64,000 bases of DNA from Gammaproteobacteria bacterium (lineage in GTDB: Bacteria > Pseudomonadota > Gammaproteobacteria > Pseudomonadales > Cellvibrionaceae): NCBI GenBank assembly GCA_021151625.1, contig JAGKWY010000002.1, positions 62,001 to 126,000 on the forward strand, given 5' to 3'. This document shows positions 34,867-43,355 of this stretch, one piece after another. Each line of letters opens with the position of its first letter. The stretch's first letter is position 1. The translations under genes and the position numbers were made by a program. Below the pieces are notes generated by a model that saw only the letters and a list, made by a program, of their open reading frames with translations, had not been told where the DNA came from and did not search any database.

Positions 34867-35655
34867 TCATCGTGTATGTTTAAAGATCGGAGAATCCGCC
34901 CAGCTTCTGTCGAGCAAATTTTCCAGTAATGGTATATCCCGAGTACTGCGCGGACGTATCGAATGCACGTTGCATCTTTTGATTTTGGCAGCATCAATTT
35001 GTTTGGCCCATTTGAATTTTGCATGCTGAATAAATTTGGTATTCCAGGAGGGATAACAGCGTTGTGTTTCCTTCCAGTACAGAATAAATTCCGGCACCAG
35101 CTTATTGATAAAAGTATCGTCCATGTTTGCATGCCGCAATATTTCCACCGCTTCGTTGCATGGTTGCCAATCGCTAGTAATCGGTGTTGCAGTTACTCCC
35201 GACTGGGGAAGGTTGTTAAATCTGCTCCACTGATTCTTGACATGTTGGATAAATTTTCCATTCCAGGATGCTTCCGAAACACCTCGCTCGATCCAATAAA
35301 TCACAAACTCCGGTACCGCATCTTCTGCAAATGCCTGATTGATTCCTAACATGGTTGTAACCAGGATCATTGTGTCTTCGCTGGGACGCCATGTATTGGT
35401 CATCCGGTTTTTTTGGGGTAGGGTGGCCGTTGGCCATAATTCACTGGTTACAGATGGATTTACTGCAACGGGTCGGCATCGCCAGCGAGCCAATACAAAT
35501 TTCAAGAAAGCGGTATGCTGATTTGCAGAAAGCTGATGGAACTCTTCGTTGAATGATTGAATTTGTTCCTTGATGTAATTTTCAGGAATAGCAAATGAGC
35601 AAATGCGTTGTATTAAGTCATTGTCAGGTTGCCATTTAATGAGAGGAGAATTCAT
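34867..35655 (-). CDS. DnaT-like protein with three tandem DnaT domains, 262 aa
   Basis: A 262-residue protein containing three copies of a DnaT-type ssDNA-binding module: residues 8-59, 89-143 and 163-216. Each begins W-x-P and the last two contain the signature PEF-x-x-YW...SWN-x-KFIQH-x-K-x-x-W; the first is diverged. DnaT helps primosome assembly; element versions are presumed replication factors. The start at 35,655 is chosen because the longer frame would overlap the upstream gene and adds an unrelated N-terminus. Confidence 0.75.
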   Translation of the reverse strand: MNSPLIKWQPDNDLIQRICSFAIPENYIKEQIQSFNEEFHQLSANQHTAFLKFVLARWRCRPVAVNPSVTSELWPTATLPQKNRMTNTWRPSEDTMILVTTMLGINQAFAEDAVPEFVIYWIERGVSEASWNGKFIQHVKNQWSRFNNLPQSGVTATPITSDWQPCNEAVEILRHANMDDTFINKLVPEFILYWKETQRCYPSWNTKFIQHAKFKWAKQIDAAKIKRCNVHSIRPRSTRDIPLLENLLDRSWADSPIFKHTR

Positions 35656-35728
35656 TTGTAACTGCCTGCAATTATCTGTAGCGATTATTCGCGATCTTCC
35701 AGGGTTGTTAATTAGCGAGTGGTAATTT

Positions 35729-35977
35729 TTATCCTCGCCATGTGTTTTTGACAGGGTTAATTCGTGTCCCGAGACACGTTTTATCGTCAAGTACATACTC
35801 CCGGATATCTTTATCCCATACCGCACCCAATGCGTTTGGATGTTCACACGGCAGTATCACGGCATCGCCGGTATCTTCATTAATTCCATGAGATACAGTG
35901 AATTCCTTTTCTCCTGTCTTCATTCCCTGGCGGTTGTAAATATCAAACCAGCCTGTAACACAAATAACCCGACTCAT
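35729..35977 (-). CDS. Hypothetical protein, 82 aa
   Basis: An 82-residue protein starting MSRVICVTGWFDIYNRQG; a beta-rich small domain with HPNALGAVWDKDIREYVLDDKTC. Unknown. It overlaps the end of the upstream membrane-protein gene by 35 bases. One of the 16-base palindromes (35,763-35,778) lies inside its 3' end, upstream of the DnaT-like gene. Confidence 0.5.
   Translation of the reverse strand: MSRVICVTGWFDIYNRQGMKTGEKEFTVSHGINEDTGDAVILPCEHPNALGAVWDKDIREYVLDDKTCLGTRINPVKNTWRG
35763..35778. promoter_or_regulatory. 16-bp palindrome, copy 1
   Basis: CGTGTCCCGAGACACG lies 108 bases upstream of the DnaT-like start. Identical copies occur at 36,288 and (as reverse complement) 38,381. Probable binding site for an element-encoded regulator or partition protein. 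Confidence 0.7.
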
Positions 35978-36254
35978 TCTTTGGATACCAACTTGGTTTG
36001 GTAGGTGTACGTGCTGACATTTCCTGTTGCCATACACGTTTATAAATTTTGCGATTGAAATACGTTAACAGCTGAGGTTCATATCGATCATGTTGCACAT
36101 GGTTTTTTGCTAATGCTTCGGCCATCTGGGGATTGTGATCATTCATTGCTGTTATCACGGTGCTGAAAAACTTAAACAGTACGCCTGCGATCATTGGCCC
36201 GATAAACACTACACCTATCATTCCCATCGCTATCCAAAACGGATCAATATTCAT
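35943..36254 (-). CDS. Single-span membrane protein, 103 aa
   Basis: A 103-residue protein starting MNIDPFWIAMGMIGVVFIGPMIAG: one N-terminal membrane helix followed by a polar helical domain. GGGAGATGAG before the ATG at 36,254 sets the start. Unknown function. The second copy of the 16-base palindrome lies 34 bases upstream. Confidence 0.55.
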   Translation of the reverse strand: MNIDPFWIAMGMIGVVFIGPMIAGVLFKFFSTVITAMNDHNPQMAEALAKNHVQHDRYEPQLLTYFNRKIYKRVWQQEMSARTPTKPSWYPKNESGYLCYRLV

Positions 36255-36287
36255 CTCATCTCCCATTCCCAGCATCACCCTAATAAC

Positions 36288-36303
36288 CGTGTCCCGAGAC
36301 ACG
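36288..36303. promoter_or_regulatory. 16-bp palindrome, copy 2
   Basis: CGTGTCCCGAGACACG, located between the 36,313 gene and the membrane-protein gene at 36,254, in promoter/leader position. Confidence 0.7.
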
Positions 36304-36312
36304 TATCACCGG

Positions 36313-36570
36313 CTATTTCACTTCGGAAGGTCCATAATGTGAACGGTATTGCTCATGCTCCGCGCAATCGGCGACCAATCCCATCATGGTGAGCAATTGA
36401 CGTTCCCAAGCTCCAGGTCTACGGCTACCGTCAGCAACTGACGCCAGCACAAAGCCCACCAAATTCTCCACGGATTCCATCGGACTTGGTGCACCATGCT
36501 CCTTGTGTAAGGCCACCATGTATTCCAATTCCTTAAGTACTTCCGGATGTATCTCAACAGTCGTTGCCAT
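36313..36570 (-). CDS. Small ICE-type protein, 85 aa
   Basis: An 85-residue protein starting MATTVEIHPEVLKELEYMVALHKEHGAP and containing FVLASVADGSRRPGAWERQLL. This pattern is familiar from short proteins in the replication/maintenance block of PFGI-1-type elements. The function is unknown. The inner ATG at 36,570 matches the usual N-terminus and follows GAGGTAGTT. Confidence 0.65.
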   Translation of the reverse strand: MATTVEIHPEVLKELEYMVALHKEHGAPSPMESVENLVGFVLASVADGSRRPGAWERQLLTMMGLVADCAEHEQYRSHYGPSEVK

Positions 36571-36609
36571 AACTACCTCGGTGACAGATTCAAAAAGAGC
36601 TTTCAAAAA

Positions 36610-37269
36610 TCATGAGTACAACTGGTTCAACACATCAGTTAATTCTTGACTGCCCGGCAATGCTCTAAACAATCGGCGTGACAGTTTATCGGCTTCTTTA
36701 GCAACATCATCCGGATAGCGAGATTCCTCATTCACCAAGTTCAGATCCAGAATCGTTTTACGGAGTGACTTCACCGAATTGTTCAACGTCACCCGGACAA
36801 CATCGTAGCCAGCAAGCACTTCGTAATATTCAGGGGTTTGCTTATTTACATACTCCCGCACAGTGGAATAGTGATCATGCTGCGGATTGAAGGCATGAAT
36901 ACGTGCTGTGTTTCCGTAACCGTGCGCTACCGCAAAATCCCGTCTGGCTCGCCATTCCAACACCATAGGGCGCTTGGTGTGTTCAAACGATAATTCACTG
37001 GCTGGCAGTTGCTTAACATTATCAATTTCAATGTTCAGAATTTTCGTGCGTAAGTTAGTAGCCAAATACAATTCAATGCATTCAGACCCGGCGGTTTCCC
37101 GACTGAGTCGTTGTTGGGTTTCCAAATCTTTCATGGCGTTTTGCACCAGCTGCATTTTGCGCAGCACTGTGCGAATCTTGTCAGAGAGTCCTGCCGCCCC
37201 CTTACCCATTAAAAGGCCTTTTAAAGCATCGGCCGCCACTAGATTATTCACATGTTGCGAAGAAGCCAT
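36610..37269 (-). CDS. Hypothetical protein of the replication/maintenance block, 219 aa
   Basis: A 219-residue soluble protein, with AAGGTGTGAAT before the ATG at 37,269 (an in-frame start at 37,320 lacks a ribosome site). The N-terminal half is helical, and the middle contains FEHTKRPMVLEWRARRDFAVAHGYGN. By position, between the TIGR03761 gene and ssb, it corresponds to the slot of DUF3158 in related elements, but I do not see clear similarity to that family. Confidence 0.65.
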   Translation of the reverse strand: MASSQHVNNLVAADALKGLLMGKGAAGLSDKIRTVLRKMQLVQNAMKDLETQQRLSRETAGSECIELYLATNLRTKILNIEIDNVKQLPASELSFEHTKRPMVLEWRARRDFAVAHGYGNTARIHAFNPQHDHYSTVREYVNKQTPEYYEVLAGYDVVRVTLNNSVKSLRKTILDLNLVNEESRYPDDVAKEADKLSRRLFRALPGSQELTDVLNQLYS

Positions 37270-37351
37270 ATTCACACCTTGCTGCGTTTTAAAGGATTCA
37301 TTGTCATTACAGGCTTTCATAAAATCAGCATTTTAATAGTGTAAAAATTGC

Positions 37352-38314
37352 TCAATTTGATGGAGTGTTTTCAGGTGCATCTTGCTGCGTTTCTGGCTGT
37401 GAGGGTTGGTGCTTGGTTGGAACTGAATGCTGTGTGCGTTTCGTTGAGAGATATTTTTCCAAATCCGGATTACGCGGTGCGATGGATGCGCGCTTGGTGC
37501 CTTCCATCACCTCATCCTCAATTACCAAGCGATTATTTTTCTTTTCCAGGTACTGGCCTTGGGCACGTTTGGCTACTTTAGTATTTTTACGGATATCGTC
37601 GCGTGTGACATTGGTGAATACCCAGCGGTTTACTTCTTCAAACAAATTCCGCATGGCGCGCCCGGAATCCGTAATCACATCATTCCATTCAGCGTCACCG
37701 ATAAATCCCACGTGGTGAGCTGTTAATCCCAGCCTCACGATCTTGTCGTATTGCAACAAGAGCAACACTGAACGGTAAGCCCAGGGCGAATGAAAGTTGA
37801 GGGGGATCTCCAGCGGCTCAGTACAGGTCTGCACGTCCACTTCAAAACCTTCCAAGCCTTCAATCAATTCGCTTAACGCTTTCTCGCGTTCATCGAGCAA
37901 GGTTTTAGTTCTTTTATGGGCTTCTTCAATTTCAATCAGGCATTGATCCGCATAAGGATCGTCATTCTTCGCTGCTGTCCAAATTAAACCCGCCTGACGT
38001 GCGAAGAGCGACATGCCCACAATTTGACGAATATTCTTGGAACGATCACCGCGACGACCGCGAAATAAATTAATCGCAAGGTGCGTATGAAGTTTCAGTG
38101 TGGCTCCCATTTGCATCGATGGTGGCAAGCTCACTGAGCGCTCGGAAGGCTCACCAGAAAGACCTGGCTGGTTACGACGCGCTGCACGCCCTTTGGGTGT
38201 TTCTTTTTGTGCGGTCGGTGAAAACATCCGATCAAGATTGTTCAGCAAGTTGGTGTCTTGTGTGGTGGCGTTCGCTCCTTCCGCATCCACAACATGTGAT
38301 TCATTGGTTGTCAT
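37352..38314 (-). CDS. PFL_4669/TIGR03761-family integrating conjugative element protein
   Basis: A 320-residue protein. After a 60-residue low-complexity start, the core (about 70-250) has the TIGR03761 pattern: LKLHTHLAINLFRGRRGD, IIGM-like SLFARQAGLIWTAAKNDDPYADQCL, and HSPWAYRSVLLLLQYDKIVRLGLTAHHVGFIGD. This family is a hallmark of PFGI-1-class elements and lies in the replication/partition block; the biochemical role is unknown. The Pro/Gln-rich tail is disordered. A 16-base palindrome lies 67 bases upstream of its start. Confidence 0.9.
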   Translation of the reverse strand: MTTNESHVVDAEGANATTQDTNLLNNLDRMFSPTAQKETPKGRAARRNQPGLSGEPSERSVSLPPSMQMGATLKLHTHLAINLFRGRRGDRSKNIRQIVGMSLFARQAGLIWTAAKNDDPYADQCLIEIEEAHKRTKTLLDEREKALSELIEGLEGFEVDVQTCTEPLEIPLNFHSPWAYRSVLLLLQYDKIVRLGLTAHHVGFIGDAEWNDVITDSGRAMRNLFEEVNRWVFTNVTRDDIRKNTKVAKRAQGQYLEKKNNRLVIEDEVMEGTKRASIAPRNPDLEKYLSTKRTQHSVPTKHQPSQPETQQDAPENTPSN

Positions 38315-38380
38315 AAAAACTCCATCAGTGTTGAGTGAAAAAGTTAATGTGGTTTAAAACGTTTTGTATTTACTTAAAAG

Positions 38381-38396
38381 CGTGTCTCGGGACACG
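38381..38396. promoter_or_regulatory. 16-bp palindrome, copy 3 (reverse orientation)
   Basis: CGTGTCTCGGGACACG, the exact reverse complement of copies 1 and 2, 67 bases upstream of the TIGR03761 gene start. Confidence 0.7.
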
Positions 38397-38591
38397 AATT
38401 ACCGAAAATTACGAATGATTTACTGCATCAGAACCGCCAGTCGACACATGGAGCCAAGGATCTACGCCGAGCTTGCAAGCAACAGGCTTGGGAAAATCTG
38501 CTGCTGGACTGAAAGCGCCAGTCAGTGTTTAGCGAAGGTAACTGCGGTTTCTCCCATCTCTACCCGCTCCAATTACTTACACAGTCGAAAC

Positions 38592-38767
38592 TTGGGTAGG
38601 CTACCCAACTGTCGTACGCGCTTAACTTCTTGTGCTTTATCGAGTTAGTCAGCCTGTCTAACCACCTCCAAAGTTCGATAGGCAACCGAACTCAATTCAA
38701 ATCTGGGTAGGCTACCCAACTCATGGCACCCTCAATTTCATTTCGAACCTTGGGTAGGCTACCCAAC
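38592..38767. repeat. Three iteron-like palindromes TTGGGTAG-G-CTACCCAA
   Basis: Copies lie at 38,592-38,608, 38,703-38,719 (first base C instead of T) and 38,750-38,766, each followed by C. Centres are about 112 and 46-47 bases apart. Each copy is itself a near-perfect palindrome. They sit just downstream of the STY4528-type replication gene, as expected for an origin, partition site or strong operator. Confidence 0.75.
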
Positions 38768-38799
38768 ATCATTTGTGCGATGAACCACTGGCTGATCCG

Positions 38800-40125
38800 C
38801 TACCAAACCCTATCTGGATTGTCCGTAAATACCGGCGGCGTGGAATTAGTTTTATCGTGGTAGCAACGAATCAACTCCAATGCCCATTCGTCAGGCACAA
38901 GCTCGTCAGCCTCTTGCAACGAAACAAGTTTGTGGGTGTAGGCGATGGGGTCACGGATATGTTCACGCCAACCGTGTGATGCAGCTGCTGTGTGTCCCAG
39001 CAATTGCATGAGCACCAGCTCTTGGCCGTGGGGCGGAAGTTTTTTAATTTTTCGGTAGATCGCTGGCAAACAACTGTCGCGGCCAGCAGTGAGAATCATT
39101 GTGTATCGCTCGAACACGGCATGGTTAAGCCATGGCAAGTGGCGATTAGTCCAGGCATTTTCGTGATCCGAGTTTGTTCCCCAGCGACCTCGACGGGTGA
39201 TTTCAAGGTAATTCTCCAGACTCTGTTGATCCTGATCGCTCTCTATCGCGCGCGCAGTAGATATATTTTTATTATTATTAAAACTACTACTACTACCGCC
39301 GGGGAAAGAAATTTTTTTCTCAGCCGAAGTAAAAATTTTGCTCTGGTCGTTTTCAGCCGGAGAAAGATTCTTTCTCTGGTGGCTTTCCACCGTAGAAGAA
39401 TTCTTACTCTGGTGATTCGTAAGTACTGATTCCGTATAGGTTTCACTATTTTGTCTAGTTTCCGCGCTGTCATTCACCAGAGAAAGATTCTTTCTCTGGT
39501 GACCATCAGATGCCTGTGGTTCGGCAGCGGCCTCCCCATCCATAACAAACATGCGATTCAAGCGATTTAAAAACACATCACTTTCAGTCGGCGGGTTGGA
39601 AGTCTCCAGTGCGCCAATTTCCTGCAGTGCTTTTGCAGCGGCTTCCCTCAGGCGTTTATTTCCTGACTGACACTGGCTTTCCAGAAACCGGACATAGGTA
39701 GGATCAAAATCCAATGTGCTTATCAGTGAGAGGGGTTCGTCATTAAGCAGGTAAATGTCACCAACAAAACGACCCTGCTTGCGTACTGTTTTGCATAAAG
39801 TCATCCAGCGTGAAATCCGCAACATATTGCGGCTAGCGGTCAGCGTCGGTGCCGAACAGCCGATCATTGCCGATAACTCATTCCGTCTCGGTGTCGATCC
39901 TGGACGCGTTGGATCAGTGATCGTCAATCGAATGACCTGCCATGTCACTTTGTCGATGGCATTCAGATCGCGATTAAGGATCAAATAGCGCGGGAATGAA
40001 TCATGGTGGTTGCCGGTAAATAACACCGCCATACCATCTTCATCCTCGGCATAGGAGCGTTGACTAATGAGGTCTCGCTCCGCCTTGTCGATCTGTCGCG
40101 CAATAATGTCGAGTTCTTTACTCAT
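38800..40125 (-). CDS. STY4528-family pathogenicity-island replication protein
   Basis: A 441-residue protein. Residues 1-190 contain a winged-helix-like region (FPRYLILNRDLNAIDKVTWQVIRLTI, GCSAPTLTASRNMLRISRWMTLCKTVRKQGRFVGDIYLLNDEPL), like replication initiators. The middle (about 200-290) is low complexity with a repeated NHQ/DHQRKNLS-type motif (variants of HQRKNLS occur three times). A conserved C-terminal domain follows (FERYTMILTAGRDSCLPAIYRKIKKLP). It matches the STY4528 slot and style in SPI-7-like elements. The gene ends 33 bases from the last iteron. Confidence 0.8.
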   Translation of the reverse strand: MSKELDIIARQIDKAERDLISQRSYAEDEDGMAVLFTGNHHDSFPRYLILNRDLNAIDKVTWQVIRLTITDPTRPGSTPRRNELSAMIGCSAPTLTASRNMLRISRWMTLCKTVRKQGRFVGDIYLLNDEPLSLISTLDFDPTYVRFLESQCQSGNKRLREAAAKALQEIGALETSNPPTESDVFLNRLNRMFVMDGEAAAEPQASDGHQRKNLSLVNDSAETRQNSETYTESVLTNHQSKNSSTVESHQRKNLSPAENDQSKIFTSAEKKISFPGGSSSSFNNNKNISTARAIESDQDQQSLENYLEITRRGRWGTNSDHENAWTNRHLPWLNHAVFERYTMILTAGRDSCLPAIYRKIKKLPPHGQELVLMQLLGHTAAASHGWREHIRDPIAYTHKLVSLQEADELVPDEWALELIRCYHDKTNSTPPVFTDNPDRVW

Positions 40126-40135
40126 GCTCGTTGCC

Positions 40136-40681
40136 TTATTGCAATTGCTTTATCGTTATGTAGGCCTGATCCAATGCGATATCAGTTTCCTCATGGAGTG
40201 CTATCAGTCTCTCCAGCGGATCTTCAATCTCCCGAAGTTTTTCCCAGACTCGCAAAACGGTAAGTTCTTCCTCCTCACTCAATACTTCGATACGTCCGCG
40301 ACTATGCTCGGGCAAACTCATCCGCGAGCGTCGCGCAGCAAAGTCCCGGCGAGTAATGCCTTTAAGTTCTTCGAGCATTGGCTGACGTAATCCCGCTCGT
40401 ATCGCGCGGTTAACTAAGTCGTCCTCAGTGACCTTGCTATCAGCAAAGCCGAGGTAGAGACGCAGCGTGTGTGGATCAATACGTAGTTGGAACAATGAGC
40501 CTTTGAAGTTCGGTAGACAGGCAATGCGGTCAGCCGATAAAGCTTTCAGTTGAGAGGCAACGCTTTGGTCGATAGCACCAAGGCCCAATTGGTTGAGTAG
40601 TTGGCTGTCGCCGTTGCGTAATGCTTCCGCAACCGCGAGTAATGCCTGGTGATTTAAAGAGGTGATGTAGTAGTTCTGCAT
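40136..40681 (-). CDS. DUF2857-type element protein
   Basis: A 181-residue protein starting MQNYYITSLNHQALLAVAEALRNGD. AGGAGGTGAATGAT precedes the ATG at 40,681, one base after the parB stop. Its features (FADSKVTEDDLVNRAIRAGLRQPMLEELKGITRRDFAARRSRM, LSEEEELTVLRVWEKL) fit DUF2857 proteins, which sit between parB and the STY4528 gene in this element class. The GITRRDFAARR segment is compatible with a DNA-binding helix. Confidence 0.8.
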   Translation of the reverse strand: MQNYYITSLNHQALLAVAEALRNGDSQLLNQLGLGAIDQSVASQLKALSADRIACLPNFKGSLFQLRIDPHTLRLYLGFADSKVTEDDLVNRAIRAGLRQPMLEELKGITRRDFAARRSRMSLPEHSRGRIEVLSEEEELTVLRVWEKLREIEDPLERLIALHEETDIALDQAYITIKQLQ

Positions 40682-40682
40682 A

Positions 40683-42272
40683 TCATTCACCTCCTGCTTC
40701 AACGTTGCCGTTGAGCTTTTGAGGTGCATGTGTGCGGTAGTCCACCAGCAAACTTACAATGGCTTCCAGTTCAGTGAGTGATTGCCATTGAATTGGGTTT
40801 GCATCCGGATCACTGATTTGACGGCCCATTAGTCGGCCTTTAAAAGCGGTGCCAAGTGCGAGCAACGTTAAAAGGTTGTCTTTGGTAAGGGTAGGGCACA
40901 TCTCCAGCAGCTCATTCATTGCGGTCAGCAATGAAATAGGCGGCGTTAATGCGTGTGAGTGCGACCACAGGGTAACCCAATAAAGAATCAGGTCGGAATC
41001 AAGTTGGGTGGGTGGCAACATCCGGTAACCAGTGTGCCAGCCATCCTCCTCAAGATAATCTACATACTCCGAGAGGCCTACAGTATCGGCGTAGTCCACC
41101 GCTGCCTGATACGAGAGTTCTTTGAGTGAGGAAACCTCGTAATCCAAAAGATATTGCAACGAACTGAGATCGCCGTAGACATGACGAACTACAGGGGCTG
41201 ATTTATTCGCAGCTTCCAGACTATCTTGTACGTTTTCGTTTTCAGGGGGTGTATCAGTTTCCTGATTGTTACCAGCGTTCGGTGGGCTTTCCACAGGTGG
41301 GCGCTTAGGTTGTATCGGTGGCTTGGCTGCACCGGTGCCCGATTGCTTATCCAGATGTGCTTGGGCATTCGCCTCAGTAATAATATCCTTCGGGCGATTG
41401 CCACCTTTGGATAAGCCTTCACTAATAGCCTGTACTTCCGCACGTAATTGCAATACCGGTGAGTTAAGTTTTGCGGACATCGCGGAACACAGCTCATACT
41501 CCGCTTTGTCTACATCAAAGCCATCATCATCCAATGCTTTGAAAACAGGCTTCCAAATTTCATCAAAGGTTCCTTCATTTTCTTGTGCAACAGACTCCCA
41601 AAATGTTTTACAGGTTTCGAGCAGCTTCCGGATTTTTTTAACACGATCTATTCCGACCCCCGACCAAAAGGCTTCCGGAATGATTGGAAAAAGCGTCCCA
41701 TGTGCGTATAACATTTGTCCTAGATTGCTATGATCTATAGACCAACCCAATTTTGTAATTCGTTTAGAAAGCTCATTTGTCGATATAGGTTTAGGTTCAT
41801 TAGCTTCCAATTCGATTTTAATTTCGTAGGCAGCAATAGAACGTTCAATGAAAAGAGTGTTTCCTTTCATTTCATTCTCAACCATATGGCTTACTAGGTT
41901 ATCTAAATCACTTGTCCACGGTTCAAAGTCACAGTCGAATTCAAAATACTTAAGGTCTCCTGTCTCCTCCCATAAATCATTCAAAATTTCGAGACGTGTG
42001 TTTCCGCCTTTTTTGATCATGTAGGGATCAGTAGGATTTTCTCTTGTTACGATAGGTGGATGATCCAATCCTTTGTTACGTATTGATTCTTTAATCTCGT
42101 TATAAAGAGGGTTTCTACTTCTCCTTGGGTTACGACGGTATGCAATAGTGTTGTTCAAATTCGCACGTATACGTGTTTTAACAACGGGGTCGGGGGGGAT
42201 AACATTGGCACCGGGTAAATCGGTACCCAAATGCGGTTTGTTAAGGCGATCTGCGATAGAGGGTTTATTCAT
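40683..42272 (-). CDS. parB: ParB-family protein of PFGI-1-class elements
   Basis: A 529-residue protein. The N-terminal ParB/Srx domain (about 40-110) contains NPRRSRNPLYNEIKESIRNKGLDHPPIVTRE and KKGGNTRLEILNDL. A helix-turn-helix region follows (TNELSKRITKLGWSIDHSNLGQMLYA), then a long linker rich in Pro/Asn and a C-terminal domain special to element ParBs. It should load at a centromere-like site and act with ParA to keep the excised element. It overlaps the preceding 74-aa gene by an ATGA. Confidence 0.9.
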   Translation of the reverse strand: MNKPSIADRLNKPHLGTDLPGANVIPPDPVVKTRIRANLNNTIAYRRNPRRSRNPLYNEIKESIRNKGLDHPPIVTRENPTDPYMIKKGGNTRLEILNDLWEETGDLKYFEFDCDFEPWTSDLDNLVSHMVENEMKGNTLFIERSIAAYEIKIELEANEPKPISTNELSKRITKLGWSIDHSNLGQMLYAHGTLFPIIPEAFWSGVGIDRVKKIRKLLETCKTFWESVAQENEGTFDEIWKPVFKALDDDGFDVDKAEYELCSAMSAKLNSPVLQLRAEVQAISEGLSKGGNRPKDIITEANAQAHLDKQSGTGAAKPPIQPKRPPVESPPNAGNNQETDTPPENENVQDSLEAANKSAPVVRHVYGDLSSLQYLLDYEVSSLKELSYQAAVDYADTVGLSEYVDYLEEDGWHTGYRMLPPTQLDSDLILYWVTLWSHSHALTPPISLLTAMNELLEMCPTLTKDNLLTLLALGTAFKGRLMGRQISDPDANPIQWQSLTELEAIVSLLVDYRTHAPQKLNGNVEAGGE

Positions 42273-42493
42273 CTCGCTTCTCCCTGTTCTGTCTGCAGAT
42301 CGTCATATACGCCGACCACTACATATTTGGCTTCAAGTGGGCTAGCTGCAATAAATTCGCGTGAAGCAGGGCAATCGGGATCCAGTTTCGGGGTGTAGGG
42401 TGTAACGCAGAGGTGGGTCGGCGTTAAATCGCCTACCCAATCCAATTGCTCCTCAGAACGCTTACCGAGGTTAACGATATTTGTAGTTTCCAT
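42269..42493 (-). CDS. Small protein between parA and parB, 74 aa
   Basis: A 74-residue acidic protein, not recognised. It starts 9 bases after parA and overlaps parB by 4 bases (ATGA), so it is coupled to both. Perhaps a partition accessory factor (inference from position). Confidence 0.65.
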   Translation of the reverse strand: METTNIVNLGKRSEEQLDWVGDLTPTHLCVTPYTPKLDPDCPASREFIAASPLEAKYVVVGVYDDLQTEQGEAR

Positions 42494-42502
42494 GGCTCAA
42501 CC

Positions 42503-43348
42503 TCACGCATTCCATTCGGGCTTGATGCCATAAAGTTTGGGTTCTAATTCGTACACCAGCTCCAGTAAGGTATCCAATGCGGAGCGGGTGGGGCCTTCAC
42601 GGGAGGGCTCATGACGATGTGCGGGAATGCCTAACCCCGCTGCTTCTGAATACGCTTTGAGAGTGGGTATGACGGTGTTCAGCACCGTGACATGGCCGTC
42701 AGTTTCCTTATCGAACGTACAGCGTAAATGGTTGGATACTTCGGTTGCTGTAGTTGTGCGGTCCCACAGATTAATTAGCACTTTCACTGGAGGCATTGGC
42801 CGTCCGGTTATACTGTGAAAGCCCGGTTTTGGCTTAAATTTATTCACCAATTCAATGGTGCCGTGAATGAATTCACGGGAGTCCAATATTTGGGGCTTGA
42901 TGGGGGACAGAAGTACATCGGCGGCCATGATCACCGATTCCTGGATTATGCCGCTCGCCCCTTGGGTGTCGATGAAAATATAGTCATATTCAGACAGCTG
43001 CTCTAATGCATGGCGCAAGTGCTGAAAGTGGAGAATAGATTCTCGTAAAAAGTTGGGTATTTTCCCCTCGCTCCCCTTGTCGTCATTTAAAATGATGTCC
43101 AAGTTGGGTATTACGGTCTTCGAAATACATCCATCGGTGCTGGCTGAGCGATAGACCTGGCTAAGGCCATAAGGTGCAGATTCGATGAGTTCAAAGAAGC
43201 GAGACATTGATTGTTGCGGGTCTGCATCTATCAGTAGAACTCTCTGCTTCATATCGGCTAATATGGCGCCCAAGTTGGCGCCTTGAGTGGTTTTACCGAC
43301 ACCACCCTTTGTGCAAAAAATACCGTAGGTTTTTGATTTTAAAGACAT
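42503..43348 (-). CDS. parA: ParA/Soj-family partition ATPase
   Basis: A 281-residue ParA. The deviant Walker A CTKGGVGKTTQGANL is at residues 12-26, the switch region LLIDADPQQSMSRF follows, and Walker B is DYIFIDTQGASG. With ParB it secures inheritance and, in PAPI-1-like elements, Soj is needed to maintain the excised circle. It is the last element gene before the attachment site, as in relatives. Its ribosome site GGAGG is buried in a 14-base inverted repeat. Confidence 0.95.
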   Translation of the reverse strand: MSLKSKTYGIFCTKGGVGKTTQGANLGAILADMKQRVLLIDADPQQSMSRFFELIESAPYGLSQVYRSASTDGCISKTVIPNLDIILNDDKGSEGKIPNFLRESILHFQHLRHALEQLSEYDYIFIDTQGASGIIQESVIMAADVLLSPIKPQILDSREFIHGTIELVNKFKPKPGFHSITGRPMPPVKVLINLWDRTTTATEVSNHLRCTFDKETDGHVTVLNTVIPTLKAYSEAAGLGIPAHRHEPSREGPTRSALDTLLELVYELEPKLYGIKPEWNA

Positions 43349-43355
43349 TTTTGAA

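Larger units (their letters stand above)
38315..38799. other. Non-coding region with iterons and palindrome (candidate replication/partition site)
   Basis: A 485-base gap between two replication-block genes. It holds the third 16-base palindrome and three copies of a 17-base palindromic repeat. No gene is seen. Confidence 0.6.

Noticed and set aside
36610..37269. DUF3158 assignment
   Set aside because: Gene position suggests it, but the sequence does not show the family pattern I remember and the protein is longer; left as hypothetical.
38592..38767. CRISPR array
   Set aside because: Only three short palindromic repeats with unequal spacing (about 112 and 46-47 bases); no spacers of even length and no cas genes.
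41189..41733. Frames of 102 and 155 codons within parB
   Set aside because: Shadows of the parB linker region in other frames; parB is clearly the coding frame.
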